The notes: generated from the letters alone by a model not told the origin. Shown: positions 1 to 8,025, numbered from the stretch's first letter. The stretch is 64,000 nt of DNA from Anaerotignum sp. MSJ-24 (GCF_018918145.1 NZ_JAHLPX010000001.1:248001-312000), one strand, 5' to 3'. Program-made: numbers and translations.

Positions 1-235
1 TTTCACATCCTTAGAATTAATATATGTACAAACCGGTTAGCAGTTACTTATATTTGCTATAACTAACAAATCTGAATATTTTTTGTCCAATTCGTACAGA
101 TGTAATTCTATATTTCCATGGAATATTTGTCAAGGAAAGTTTATTTATTAATTTAATAAAAAAGATAGAAATCGAAATATCTCTCATTCTATCTTTATTA
201 TTACAATACACCTCTGTTATTAAAAACAAGATAAA

Positions 236-757
236 TCATTTTTTAAACACAAACAAATACTCATGTGCTATAAGTAAAAAATTATATTTAATACTGTTTG
301 TTTTCCAATATCCTGTTGCTCTGCAATTATGCTGTTCTTTTATTATTAGTTCTTTTAATTTAAAACCGGAATTTTCAAATATACGCATAACTTCAAATGA
401 CATAGGTATCATACAGCCTTTTTGACGAGTATCGCCCATAAGGACTGCACAATATTTTCCTTTTTTAAGAACTCGGTAACTTTCAGACGCAACTTTCTTC
501 ATTTCTTCCAAAAAATCATTAATTTTGAGCAATGACAAATCTTCCGGTATATCTTCACTGTAATTAATAATATCGGCATATGGCGGATGTGTACATATTA
601 AATCAATACTTTCATCTGAAATAAACTCAAGCTTTCTTACATCTCCTTTATGCAAATATACCCTTCCATTTGCACCATCATGCTCAAAGTCAATTTTTTC
701 TCTGCATCTTTCATTAGAACTCAATCCAATTACTATATTCACCATTCTGTGATGCAA
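236..757 (-). pseudogene. C-terminal half of a DNA adenine/cytosine-N4 methylase, probably 5'-truncated
   Basis: The 173 residues carry the catalytic THPPY motif (variant of D/N/S-PPY) near residue 57, followed by a conserved methylase tail (MGDTRQKG, KEQHNCRATG) and a natural-looking C-terminus EYLFVFKK. The SAM-binding half with the DPFxGxGTT motif, which full-length members carry on the N-terminal side, is missing: homology begins around VIGLSSNERCREK, the remnant of the strand after motif I. The only starts are a TTG at 757 or ATG at 745, both inside the 3' end of dpnD. I infer that the dpnI-dpnD cassette replaced the 5' half of this gene, leaving an inactive remnant; expression as a short protein is not excluded. 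Confidence 0.7.
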
Positions 758-914
758 CTGACATCTGTTTGAGTTGTACTTCTCCCGGAGATACTACAAA
801 TTCACAATCATAGTATTTTTTTGCAGCAATATTTAGAGCTTCATCAAAATTATTTGCTTCAACCTCAAACTCTTCTACGACAGTTTCCTCTATTGCAATC
901 ATATATTTTTTCAT
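714..914 (-). CDS. dpnD: DpnD-like protein of the DpnI restriction cassette
   Basis: This 66-residue protein matches the DpnD/PcfM C-terminal family: N-terminal MKKYMIAIEETVVEEFEVEA, an EALNIAAKKYY helix and a GEVQLKQM motif. In Streptococcus pneumoniae dpnD follows the DpnI endonuclease gene, the same order as here; its role there is not well established. The ATG at 914 lies 9 bases after the endonuclease stop and has a GAGGT ribosome site. The 3' end overlaps the methylase remnant in another frame, which marks the cassette border. Confidence 0.85.
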   Translation of the reverse strand: MKKYMIAIEETVVEEFEVEANNFDEALNIAAKKYYDCEFVVSPGEVQLKQMSVASQNGEYSNWIEF

Positions 915-923
915 AAAAATACC

Positions 924-1694
924 TCATATTCTCTTTATATATTTACCTTTACCTAAAAAATCTATAAAGCCTTTATCTCTTAGGAATTGAAGTTGTTGTC
1001 TGATTTTAGGTCTAATATTATTGTTCTGTGGATGTTTAATATGTAATATATTTTCGAAATTATATACCTCGTCTAATGTAAATATTTCTGATGGTATTTT
1101 ATTAACACAATTTAAAACATCCATAAGCCAACCACGATTATTTATGTTCTTTGTTTCAAGTAGACTACTTTTATTTACTTTATTAATAACATAATTTATA
1201 TCTATTATTTCACCATTTGAAACTATATCTATCTTACCCTGTTCAGGAATTTTATCTAATAAAATGTTGCAACCTGTCCAGCCTGCTCTCTTTGCAGTTA
1301 GTGCTAAAGGTTTACGTTTTTCTATAATATCCGGAACAAAAAAATGCTTTGGAATTAGAATAAAGTCTATAACTTTCAACTCATTTTTTGAATAATTCAT
1401 AAAGAAAAAATCCGGATTATCATTACTTGATATTCGTTCAATCATTGTGTTATATGCACCATCATTAACTTTGTGTCCTAAATTTCCATTTTTACTCTTT
1501 AATTCATATTCATTATTACATGATGGACAATAATAATCTGCAACCGGTCTATTATTTTCAAAGTGATTAATATGAAGATTGCCACATCGTGGACAATACA
1601 TATTTTTTTCAACCCATTCTTCGGTCAAAACTCTTGCTATTTGTGAATTTGAATTATATTCTCCAGTTAAACTATCATTCAAGGCAAGGTTCAT
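924..1694 (-). CDS. dpnC: DpnI-type methyl-directed restriction endonuclease (cuts methylated GATC)
   Basis: The 256 residues align almost end to end with R.DpnI (254 residues), a type IIM enzyme that cuts GATC only when the adenine is methylated. Visible landmarks: a zinc ribbon C34-x2-C37 ... C56-x2-C59, the block HFENNRPVADYYC, and the PD-(D/E)XK nuclease residues D53, E64 and K66 at the same positions as in DpnI. The conserved RAGWTGCNI segment and a C-terminal winged helix (IRPKIRQQLQFLRDKGFIDF) that reads methylated DNA follow. It degrades incoming Dam-methylated DNA, so the host chromosome must lack Dam methylation. The start overlaps the upstream HTH gene by 20 bases, indicating translational coupling. 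Confidence 0.95.
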   Translation of the reverse strand: MNLALNDSLTGEYNSNSQIARVLTEEWVEKNMYCPRCGNLHINHFENNRPVADYYCPSCNNEYELKSKNGNLGHKVNDGAYNTMIERISSNDNPDFFFMNYSKNELKVIDFILIPKHFFVPDIIEKRKPLALTAKRAGWTGCNILLDKIPEQGKIDIVSNGEIIDINYVINKVNKSSLLETKNINNRGWLMDVLNCVNKIPSEIFTLDEVYNFENILHIKHPQNNNIRPKIRQQLQFLRDKGFIDFLGKGKYIKRI

Positions 1695-1959
1695 ATAAAT
1701 TCACTCCTCGATGGTCTGAATTACTAACAACAATCGCACCTTTTTTACTCATTTTCTTTGCAAATTCAGCAAGCTCAATTTGTTTTTCATCATTAAACTC
1801 ATTTTCCGAATACGCGGTAAAATTAGCCGTATTTGGTATACTCCACATATTTCCAACCATCACAGCTTCATCAATTCTTCCTTCAGAACAAAGAATTGCT
1901 ACTCTTCTTTGAGAAATTCCCCATTTGTCAGCGGCTTCTCTTGCCGACATAAATTCCAT
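1675..1959 (-). CDS. Small helix-turn-helix protein heading the DpnI operon
   Basis: This 94-residue protein starts with a MerR/excisionase-type helix-turn-helix (SAREAADKWGISQRRVAILC) followed by a wing-like SEGRI...VGNMWSIP segment. The C-terminal 45 residues are acidic and have no domain I recognise. It has a strong AAGGAGGA site and a promoter just upstream, and it overlaps the endonuclease gene, so it is probably the operon's regulator. The pneumococcal DpnI cassette as I know it does not contain this gene. Confidence 0.75.
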   Translation of the reverse strand: MEFMSAREAADKWGISQRRVAILCSEGRIDEAVMVGNMWSIPNTANFTAYSENEFNDEKQIELAEFAKKMSKKGAIVVSNSDHRGVNLYEPCLE

Positions 1960-1988
1960 GCTAATCCTCCTTATATATTAATTCATAT

Positions 1989-2017
1989 ATTATATTCTAA
2001 ATCTCGAATAATGGCAA
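1989..2017 (-). promoter_or_regulatory. Promoter of the HTH-dpnI-dpnD operon
   Basis: On the minus strand TTGCCA (2017-2012) and TATAAT (1994-1989) are separated by 17 bases, about 30 bases before the HTH start. This is a strong sigma-A type match. Confidence 0.65.
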
Positions 2018-2025
2018 TTTCATAT

Positions 2026-2065
2026 ACAAAAAAAGACCGCTGTTTTTCAACAACGGCCTTTTAGG
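2026..2065 (-). terminator. Rho-independent terminator upstream of the DpnI operon
   Basis: On the minus strand GGCCGTTG pairs with CAGCGGTC (wobble pairs allowed) across a short A-rich loop, followed by a run of seven T. It would stop transcription arriving from the exported-protein genes. Confidence 0.6.
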
Positions 2066-2332
2066 ATTAAATAAGAAAAAGGTATTTTGGAGGGGTATTT
2101 CCAATAAATCGAATTTCTATTTTTATTATACACACTCTATATATAAAAATCAATAGTATTGTGCTTGATTAGAAACAATTTTGTACACCAATAAAGACAT
2201 TTTATTTATTCATAATACAGAATGGGGAATTTGATTATGCATTTAACGTTATTTTAGAGTTTTCATCTAATTTACATCTGTTTTCACGTTCTTTTCTCGT
2301 CTCTATTTTTCGGTTACAAAGTCTTTATCGGG
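2066..2332. other. Intergenic stretch with no feature recognised
   Basis: AT-rich sequence between the terminator and the first exported-protein gene. I see no reading frame with a ribosome site, no long hairpin and no copy of the A, B or C repeats. Confidence 0.5.
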
Positions 2333-2932
2333 TTACATGTAATTACCATTGCCTCCGGGGAAGTTAGGCCATACTATATCTCCATTAGGTCTATCGTATC
2401 TTCTTCTTCTTCCGCTGGTTCCGACATCCATCATATTTCTTCTTTCAAGTGAAAGGTACGTTCTTACAACTGAAAGTTCATCCGTACCCGTAAGCTCCTC
2501 GCAATTAGTAATGTCGAATCCTGCACGGTTAAACATATCCATAATCTGCTCTATAGTAGGCATATCCATAGCATTTCCGTTCGGAGAGATAATGCCCTGC
2601 TGAACACAATATTTTATTGCATCTACCATATCTTTTGAAGCTGTTGCCGCAATAGGTGCAACATATCCGTTTTTCGGATTGGGCATTTTGTCACCGCTCC
2701 ATATTAAATGAGCCACATCTTCCAAAGTTACTTTTTTGCTCCAATCTACCTTTTCCTTTACTAAGCTTCTTTCATGTGCGATCTTTTTTACTTCTTCATC
2801 AGTGAGTCTGTCATCTGCGACAACAGCCGATGTTTCTCCGTTTTTAACAATTGCCTCATGTGCAAATGCAGAAACATTCATTGCCATTACAAAAACTAAG
2901 GCAATTGCCGTTACCACTTTTTTATTTTTCAT
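2333..2932 (-). CDS. Small exported protein with SLH-like region, paralogue 1
   Basis: 199 residues with a clear signal peptide (MKNKKVVTAIALVFVMAMNVSAFA, cleavage probably after AFA). The mature part has one SLH-like unit: a helix LTDEEVKKIAHERSL, then VTLEDVAHLIWSG, NGYVAPIAA, and the SLH-style core AIKYCVQQGIISPNG. The tail ends in an arginine- and glycine-rich segment (GRRRRYDRP ... PGGNGNYM) not shared with the neighbours. It is the last of three tandem paralogues on this strand. SLH units usually bind wall polysaccharide; a wall-associated role is inference. Confidence 0.7.
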   Translation of the reverse strand: MKNKKVVTAIALVFVMAMNVSAFAHEAIVKNGETSAVVADDRLTDEEVKKIAHERSLVKEKVDWSKKVTLEDVAHLIWSGDKMPNPKNGYVAPIAATASKDMVDAIKYCVQQGIISPNGNAMDMPTIEQIMDMFNRAGFDITNCEELTGTDELSVVRTYLSLERRNMMDVGTSGRRRRYDRPNGDIVWPNFPGGNGNYM

Positions 2933-3090
2933 ATAACCACCTCTTTCTCGATATTCATATAAAATACCTTAAATATATAACATAAAGTATTTTTATAAAT
3001 ACATTATTGTTTTTATATCTATACAATACAGTATAATTTAATATCTGTCAATAGGTTTTTAGAAAAAAGTACTAAAAAAAATACAAAAAA

Positions 3091-3120
3091 AGAGATACGG
3101 CATTCCTGTCGTATCTCTTC
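3091..3120 (-). terminator. Terminator after exported paralogue 2
   Basis: AGAGATACG (3091-3099) pairs perfectly with CGTATCTCT (3110-3118); on the minus strand a T run follows. It lies 35 bases past the stop of the gene at 3155. Confidence 0.85.
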
Positions 3121-3154
3121 TGTTTCAAAATTCAATTTTTATCGGTATCTGACG

Positions 3155-3688
3155 TTATAATAATGTATATCTTTCAACTGATCCGTTACCGACATCGTCA
3201 AGCTGACGCTGACCAAGCTCGATAATAAATCTGAGGAATGCCTCAAGATTGGGCCTTGACGGAACCATATCCACATCAAAGTCTGCTCTGAGAGCAATTT
3301 CCGTCAGCTTAAATCCGTTTGCCATTGCTTTAATGTCCTCACTGCCGCTTATTATGCCCTTGCCGACTGCCCATTTGATTGCAGTCTGTCTTTCCTTAGG
3401 GGCATTAACCGCACAGGGAGCGATAAAACCGTTCTTTGCCTCCGGTGAACCGGATGCACGCCAAGCGATATAGCAGGCAGTCTCGACCATAATGCCTTTG
3501 GAAATATCCATATCTTCATCTATAATGCCAAGCTCAACGGCTTTTTTCTTAAGCTCTTCGGCAGACATTTTTTCCTTTTCGGGAGCAGCTGCGGAAGGTG
3601 CAATTACCACATGGTCTGCGGCAAACGCCGGTGTAGCCGACATCAGCATTGCGGAAGCAACCGCCAATGCAAGGAATTTCTTTTTCAT
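3155..3688 (-). CDS. Small exported protein with SLH-like region, paralogue 2
   Basis: 177 residues with a signal peptide ending SATPAFA. The mature region repeats the family plan: SAEELKKKAVELGII, a WRASGSPEAKNGFIAPCAVN segment, AIKWAVGKGIISGSED and a C-terminal helix LEAFLRFIIELGQRQLDD. The shared motif NGF/YxAPxA...AIKxxVxxGII relates it to the genes at 2333 and 3830. It has its own terminator, so the paralogues may be separate transcripts. Confidence 0.7.
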   Translation of the reverse strand: MKKKFLALAVASAMLMSATPAFAADHVVIAPSAAAPEKEKMSAEELKKKAVELGIIDEDMDISKGIMVETACYIAWRASGSPEAKNGFIAPCAVNAPKERQTAIKWAVGKGIISGSEDIKAMANGFKLTEIALRADFDVDMVPSRPNLEAFLRFIIELGQRQLDDVGNGSVERYTLL

Positions 3689-3718
3689 TTATATTAATCC
3701 TCCATGAATGGAAAATAA

Positions 3719-3804
3719 GACCTTGGGGCGTTGCCCCAAACCCTATGAACCTTTAAAAAGGTTCAATCTAAATTTTATGAAAATCAATTCACAAAATGAT
3801 TTTC
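3719..3804 (+). repeat. B element 1
   Basis: H1 GGGGCGTTGCCCC at 3725-3737, H2 TGAACCTTTAAAAAGGTTCA at 3746-3765, H3 arms GAAAATCA/TGATTTTC at 3779-3804. It separates exported paralogues 2 and 3. Confidence 0.85.
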
Positions 3805-3829
3805 CGAGTTATATCAATTTAATTTAAAA

Positions 3830-4453
3830 TCAATAAGCGATGTCTATATCTCCGCCGTCTTCGCCGTCATGGGTGATGCCTCTTTCCCAATCGTCATATA
3901 CAACGATACCTTCACGCATTTCGGCCTCGGCGATTAATTCAAGCGCACGCATTCTTGTTGCTTCTGTGGGACTGCCGACAACCTCTGACATATCAAGACC
4001 ATAAGCGGCGAGCATAGCCTTAACGTCCGCAACTGTTGCGTTTCTCTGAGGATCTTCTGTTTCACCGATTATATTCTGAGCGACAGCCCATTTAACAGCC
4101 TGTTTTGCATAAACAGATGAATTAACTGCGGCAGGTGCAATCTTACCGGGAGTTACGGGTGAGCCTTCCATGCTCCAGAGCATAACGGCAAGGTCTTCGA
4201 TTGTGATGATTTCATTGCCTTCAAGTTTATTGTTGCCAACGCCTACAACTGCATTTTTGTCAACTGCCTTGTTTACTGTTGCATTATCTTTTTTGTCTAC
4301 ATCATTAAAGCCATGAAGGTTTTCCTCATGCTCAACAGTAGGTTCGGGTGTATTATTTGTTCCGCCCTTAACCGTAACCTCATGTGCGAATGCAGGCATT
4401 GACATAGACATAGCAAGTACTGCGGCGGCAACGCCCATTAAATTCTTTTTCAT
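3830..4453 (-). CDS. Small exported protein with SLH-like region, paralogue 3
   Basis: 207 residues; signal peptide ends SMSMPAFA and is followed by HEVTVKGG, close to HEAIVKNG in paralogue 1, so these two are nearest relatives. An Asn/Lys/Asp-rich spacer precedes the family core ITIEDLAVMLWSMEG ... GKIAPAAVN ... AVKWAVAQNIIG. The C-terminus is acidic (DGEDGGDIDIAY). A GAGGAG ribosome site lies before the ATG at 4453. B elements flank the gene on both sides. Confidence 0.7.
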   Translation of the reverse strand: MKKNLMGVAAAVLAMSMSMPAFAHEVTVKGGTNNTPEPTVEHEENLHGFNDVDKKDNATVNKAVDKNAVVGVGNNKLEGNEIITIEDLAVMLWSMEGSPVTPGKIAPAAVNSSVYAKQAVKWAVAQNIIGETEDPQRNATVADVKAMLAAYGLDMSEVVGSPTEATRMRALELIAEAEMREGIVVYDDWERGITHDGEDGGDIDIAY

Positions 4454-4613
4454 TAGAAACTCCTCCTTTATGTATGCAAAAAGAACTGCATATGTTTTAT
4501 TTCTTTGCGTATATTATATTACAGCTTATGGCAAATTACAACAAATTATTATAAAAAACAACCTAAATAAATCCTAAAAATATCTTAAAATTATGCAAAG
4601 CAACCATACCAAA

Positions 4614-4700
4614 GACCTTGGGGCGTTGCCCCAAACCCCAGACTCCTTTAAAAAGGATTCATCTAAACTTTAATAAAAATCATTTTAACAAATGATTTTC
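4614..4700 (+). repeat. B element 2
   Basis: H1 GGGGCGTTGCCCC, a weaker H2 around CTCCTTTAAAAAGGA, and H3 AAAATCATTTTAACAAATGATTTT. A element 1 follows 40 bases later in the same orientation. Confidence 0.85.
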
Positions 4701-4740
4701 TGGAGGATATTATTTAATTTAAAACTATATATCAAATTGA

Positions 4741-5003
4741 ACTCAGCAACCTTTCAAAATTGCGTTAAGACCGAGCAGTATTCCTGCGAAGGTTAGCAAT
4801 TTTCAGTAACTTTAGCGTGTCCGGAAAGGAGAGAGCGCGAGAGAGGAAAGTCGTTAGTCATGACTTTCGTAAACGAAAGTTGCTAAAGCAACTGTGCCAT
4901 CTTGCACAGTCAGTATTCGCAATTCTAAGAGCTTCCTCTCTCGCAAAAACACCCTTGCGACTTGTAAAGCCGCAAAATATTTTTTAAAATTATCGATTGG
5001 CAC
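4741..5003 (+). repeat. A element 1
   Basis: Tip GCAGTATTCCTGC near 4775, GTGTCCGGAAAGG at 4817, the main stem CGAGAGAGGAAAG/CTTCCTCTCTCG (about 4838 and 4931), the TTGCG...CGCAA hairpin near 4955-4975 and the tail CGATTGGCA. A C module (4855-4915) sits at the tip of the main stem. Confidence 0.85.
4855..4915 (+). repeat. C module 1, in the main-stem tip of A element 1
   Basis: Hairpins ACTTTCG/CGAAAGT, GTTGC/GCAAC and TGTGC/GCACA in order, starting TAGTCATGAC and ending GTCAGTA. Confidence 0.8.
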
Positions 5004-5093
5004 AAAATACTTATCTCTTAAACTATTTTCCGAAACAATTTATACGAATTAAAATTCGATATGATGCAAACATATTATTTATAAATAATGCTA

Positions 5094-5122
5094 TTGACAA
5101 GAATATATGTTTGATATATAAT
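5094..5122 (+). promoter_or_regulatory. Perfect consensus promoter of the replication-initiator-like gene
   Basis: TTGACA (5094-5099), 17 bases, TATAAT (5117-5122), 33 bases before the GTG start. Both hexamers are exact sigma-A consensus. Confidence 0.8.
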
Positions 5123-5154
5123 AAATTTATCAACTTATTTAAGGGAGGAATTTT

Positions 5155-5616
5155 GTGAAAAGTACTATCAATTACATCAGTGAATTAAACTGCTTTCATC
5201 GCTGGTTGGCAACCAATTATCTTCCGCCGCTGTCGCAGCTTTTGTGGTACAGACTTATGGCTTTGTTTAACCAAAGCGGCTGGGAAACCGAGATAATTGC
5301 CGACAACGCAACCCTTATGCAGCTCGTCGGTGTCAAGCGTGAGGCCACATTTATCGCACAGGTTCGCCGTCCGTTGCTGGAAAACCGCCTTCTTCTGCTC
5401 TATCGCGGACGCAAAGGTCACCCGAATCGTTACCGTCTTATACCGCTTGCGCCTGAAAACGACATGATTTATATTTATCAGGACGAGCTTAAGCTGAACG
5501 ATGAAATATACCAATTTGCTCCCACTGCACAAAAGCTCGGCACAGATGTTTTTCAGACATTGCGTATGCTGTCCAAAGAGGATTACAACCGGCTTACCAA
5601 AAATCTGACTATATAA
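5155..5616 (+). CDS. Helix-turn-helix protein resembling phage/plasmid replication initiators
   Basis: 153 residues. The N-terminal STINYISELNCFHRWL ... LLWYRLMALFNQSGW pattern is that of small replisome-organiser or DnaD-like N-terminal winged helices from phages and conjugative elements; ATLMQLVGVKREATFIAQV fits the recognition helix region, followed by a wing rich in Arg. The C-terminus (YQDELKLNDEIYQFAP) is not recognised. The GTG start has an AGGGAGGA site 7 bases upstream and a consensus promoter. A DnaA box follows the gene. I infer a remnant or domesticated piece of a replicon; initiator activity is not shown. Confidence 0.55.
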   Translation: MKSTINYISELNCFHRWLATNYLPPLSQLLWYRLMALFNQSGWETEIIADNATLMQLVGVKREATFIAQVRRPLLENRLLLLYRGRKGHPNRYRLIPLAPENDMIYIYQDELKLNDEIYQFAPTAQKLGTDVFQTLRMLSKEDYNRLTKNLTI

Positions 5617-5649
5617 CCATAGTTTTACTGTATAAATTTGTAAAATAAC

Positions 5650-5658
5650 TTATCCACA
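5650..5658 (+). promoter_or_regulatory. Exact DnaA-box sequence
   Basis: TTATCCACA, the consensus DnaA box, in the gap after the initiator-like gene. I found no second exact box nearby, so it could be chance. Confidence 0.4.
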
Positions 5659-5667
5659 TAATCAACA

Positions 5668-5693
5668 TTATCGTCTTACGGGACGAATTTTTT
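5668..5693 (+). terminator. Terminator after the replication-initiator-like gene
   Basis: TCGTC pairs with GACGA across a TTACGG loop, followed by seven T. The stem is short. Confidence 0.5.
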
Positions 5694-5878
5694 TGAACCA
5701 TCTAACGAACATATATTCTTAGTAAATAGCGTAGTATAAAACGAAGTGTTTGCCGAGTACAAACCGCAGACATATATAAAATAAAACAATAAAAAATTAA
5801 ATCAGATGTTGTCAATATATTTTTATATATAACGCGCGGGCGTACGCACAGGAGAGCACAAAAACAGTTTACAGGCAG

Positions 5879-6352
5879 GTGAAAACAGCGTTGAAAAAAA
5901 CCGAGATACTCTATTATAGAAAAATGGCAGAAAAAATGATTATTGAGAACGAGAGCATTGATGAATACACCGATCTGATCAAGGAGCGTATAAACGACAT
6001 AAACGGCTATCTGAGCCGAACTCTTGACGCCAACACGCAGTCGGCATTGATTGAACAGCGGAGCAAGCTGCGAGCGGAATATCGCGCTCTGATGTACCGC
6101 AGACGGGTATTTATGCATGCATGGAAAAAGCTCACCGAAGAGGAGCGTGCCCTGCTCAGTGAGCTATGTAAGCGTGAATATTATGAAAAGCTCGGTGGTA
6201 TATATCGACAGGAAGAGAAGCTTGGATATTCGCAGTCAACCGTTTACCGCAAGAAACAGGCGGCTTTGCGGCATTTTGCAAAGCTACTCATGTATTACCG
6301 ACAGGATTTTGTAAGACCTAAGGGCTCTGCCCTTAAACCCGTAAGCCTTTAA
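5879..6352 (+). CDS. Sigma-70-region-4-like / ArpU-type transcription regulator
   Basis: 157 residues, highly charged. A helical N-terminal half (residues 1-75) precedes LTEEERALLSELCKREYYEKLGG and the recognition-like helix YSQSTVYRKKQAALRHFAKL, the arrangement of phage late-gene regulators and sigma region 4. The start is GTG at 5879 or TTG at 5891. The last dozen residues after YYRQDF are encoded by B element 3, whose second hairpin supplies the stop codon, so the native end was probably replaced when the repeat arrived. Together with the preceding gene it suggests prophage or plasmid ancestry. Confidence 0.55.
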   Translation: MKTALKKTEILYYRKMAEKMIIENESIDEYTDLIKERINDINGYLSRTLDANTQSALIEQRSKLRAEYRALMYRRRVFMHAWKKLTEEERALLSELCKREYYEKLGGIYRQEEKLGYSQSTVYRKKQAALRHFAKLLMYYRQDFVRPKGSALKPVSL

Positions 6353-6402
6353 AAAGGCTTAACCCAAATTTTATTAAACAACATTTTTCAAATGTTGTTT
6401 TG
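6315..6402 (+). repeat. B element 3, overlapping a coding end
   Basis: H1 AAGGGCTCTGCCCTT 6320-6334, H2 AAGCCTTTAAAAAGGCTT 6343-6360, H3 AAACAACATTTTTCAAATGTTGTTT at 6376-6400. It faces B element 4 tail to tail between two convergent genes. Confidence 0.85.
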
Positions 6403-6426
6403 GAATTTAACTATAATTTATTTCCT

Positions 6427-6507
6427 AAACTATTTCACAGAAATAGTTTTCAAAAGTTTCGATTGAACCTTTTCAAAGGTTCATGGGGTTTGGGGCAAAG
6501 CCCCATA
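6427..6507 (-). repeat. B element 4 (inverted)
   Basis: H3 arms AAACTATTTC/GAAATAGTTT 6427-6449, H2 TGAACCTTTTCAAAGGTTCA 6464-6483, H1 GGGGCAAAGCCCC 6492-6504. It ends 14 bases from the ftsW stop and could act as its terminator. Confidence 0.85.
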
Positions 6508-6520
6508 AGTATTTGACTTT

Positions 6521-7783
6521 TCATCTTCTACAATCGGCGGATATGTTAAGCAGCAGTCCCATCGACGCCATCATAACCACAAGCGATGTGCCGCCGTAGC
6601 TGATGAACGGCATCGGCATACCGGTGTTCGGCATTGAATTGGTAACAACGGCAATGTTTATTATCACCTGTACGGCAATCATCGCTGTTATGCCGGTTGC
6701 ACAGTATGACGAATATTTGTCCTTTGCGGTCATGGCGATTTTCGTACCTCGCCATATGAGCAGAACGAACAGCATTATAACGACCAATGCTCCGACCAGT
6801 CCCAGCTCCTCGCATATAACGGCAAATATAATATCGTTGTAGCTCTCCGGAATGAACGTCTTCTGTCGGCTCTGCCCTATTCCTAAGCCGAATAAACCGC
6901 CCGATGCAACAGCATATAATGACTGTATTATCTGATAACCGGTATTCGTCTGGTCCGCCCATGGATTAAGCCAGCCGGTTATTCGTTCACGGCGATAGCT
7001 TTTTGCAAGCGTAAAGCCGATTGCACCCAGTGCTCCGAAAATGCCCAGTGCCACAAAGTTTCTGACACGCTTTGTATCGCTTGCCACAAACATAATCGCT
7101 ATACCTACAACGGCGATAACTATACCTGTCGAAAGGTTTTCGATAGCAACCAGTCCGGCAACCGCCAACAGCGGAAACGCACCGATAATAAATGTTTTAA
7201 AGTTTCCGGTCAGCTTACGTTGGTTTTTTATGACATAATCGCTCATGAAAATTATTATCATAAACTTCGCAAACTCCGACGGCTGAAGCGATGTACCCAT
7301 GAACTCAAGCCATCTGTTGGCACCGTTGGCAACAACGCCCAGTGCGAAAACCGCAAGCAGTAAGGCTCCGATAAGCAGATATGCCAGTCTTGAAAGCCGT
7401 CTGAAAACCTCGGTATTTATCGACATACACAGCAGCATTGCCACAAGACCGAGCACCGCCGATTTCGCCTGTTTTGTTACGAAAAAGAATTTATCGTTAT
7501 AGAATTTTGCCTCGGTCATTGCGTAATAATAGCTTGATGAAAATATCATTACCAGACCAAAAAGCACCAGTATAACCACCAGTGCCAGCACCATATAATC
7601 AACGCCTCTGAACGGATGCAGTTTAAATAAATTTCGTCCGTGAAGCTTGCTTGTTTCGGGAATATCGTTTTCGTGCTCACGATATTTCACCGGTATTTTC
7701 TGTATATTACGATACCCGTTGGAAACCGGTCGTTTGGTTCTTACATTTCTGCCGGAGGACAATATTCTGCACCGCCTTTCCAA
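6521..7783 (-). CDS. ftsW: FtsW/SpoVE-type lipid II glycosyltransferase (SEDS family)
   Basis: 420 residues with about ten membrane segments starting near residue 62 (VDYMVLALVVILVLFGLVMIF). SEDS landmarks are present: GANRWLEFMGTSLQPSEFAK, the ERITGWLNPWADQ loop, GGLFGLGIGQSRQK, FIPESYNDIIFAVICEELG and MPNTGMPMPFISYGGTS. The family polymerises lipid II for septal or spore-cortex peptidoglycan with a partner class B PBP. Its place after murD matches ftsW or spoVE; sequence alone does not separate the two. The N-terminal 60 residues are basic and cytosolic. The start is a TTG at 7783 with only an AAAAGAA site, so it is uncertain. Confidence 0.9.
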   Translation of the reverse strand: MERRCRILSSGRNVRTKRPVSNGYRNIQKIPVKYREHENDIPETSKLHGRNLFKLHPFRGVDYMVLALVVILVLFGLVMIFSSSYYYAMTEAKFYNDKFFFVTKQAKSAVLGLVAMLLCMSINTEVFRRLSRLAYLLIGALLLAVFALGVVANGANRWLEFMGTSLQPSEFAKFMIIIFMSDYVIKNQRKLTGNFKTFIIGAFPLLAVAGLVAIENLSTGIVIAVVGIAIMFVASDTKRVRNFVALGIFGALGAIGFTLAKSYRRERITGWLNPWADQTNTGYQIIQSLYAVASGGLFGLGIGQSRQKTFIPESYNDIIFAVICEELGLVGALVVIMLFVLLIWRGTKIAMTAKDKYSSYCATGITAMIAVQVIINIAVVTNSMPNTGMPMPFISYGGTSLVVMMASMGLLLNISADCRR

Positions 7784-7910
7784 AAATTTTATTTCTTTTA
7801 AATTTCAAAAATCAAAATTTGTATTCTAAAACATTATGATTTGTAGCAACTTAAACCAGCCGACATTTCAAAACCGCTTAAGACCAAGCAGCATTCCTGC
7901 GAAGACTTTA

Positions 7911-7970
7911 TGGTCATGACTTTTGCTTTGCAAAAGTTGCTACGCAACCGCACTGTCTTGTGCGGTCAAT
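7911..7970 (+). repeat. C module 2, in the first hairpin of A element 2
   Basis: Arms ACTTTTGC/GCAAAAGT, GTTGC/GCAAC and CCGCAC/GTGCGG; begins TGGTCATGAC. Confidence 0.8.
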
Positions 7971-8025
7971 AATTTTCAGTAACTTGGCGTGTCCGGGACA
8001 GGGGAGCTGCGAGGGGTGAGGTCGT

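Noticed and set aside
44-229. A 61-residue reading frame at the left edge
   Set aside because: No ribosome site, AT-rich composition and no domain; probably chance.
236-914. A frameshifted but complete methylase gene
   Set aside because: I found no coding trace of the missing SAM-binding half upstream; the space is occupied by dpnD and dpnI.
5702-6118. A minus-strand reading frame opposite the sigma-like gene
   Set aside because: It is antisense to a gene with a convincing helix-turn-helix and has no start signals.
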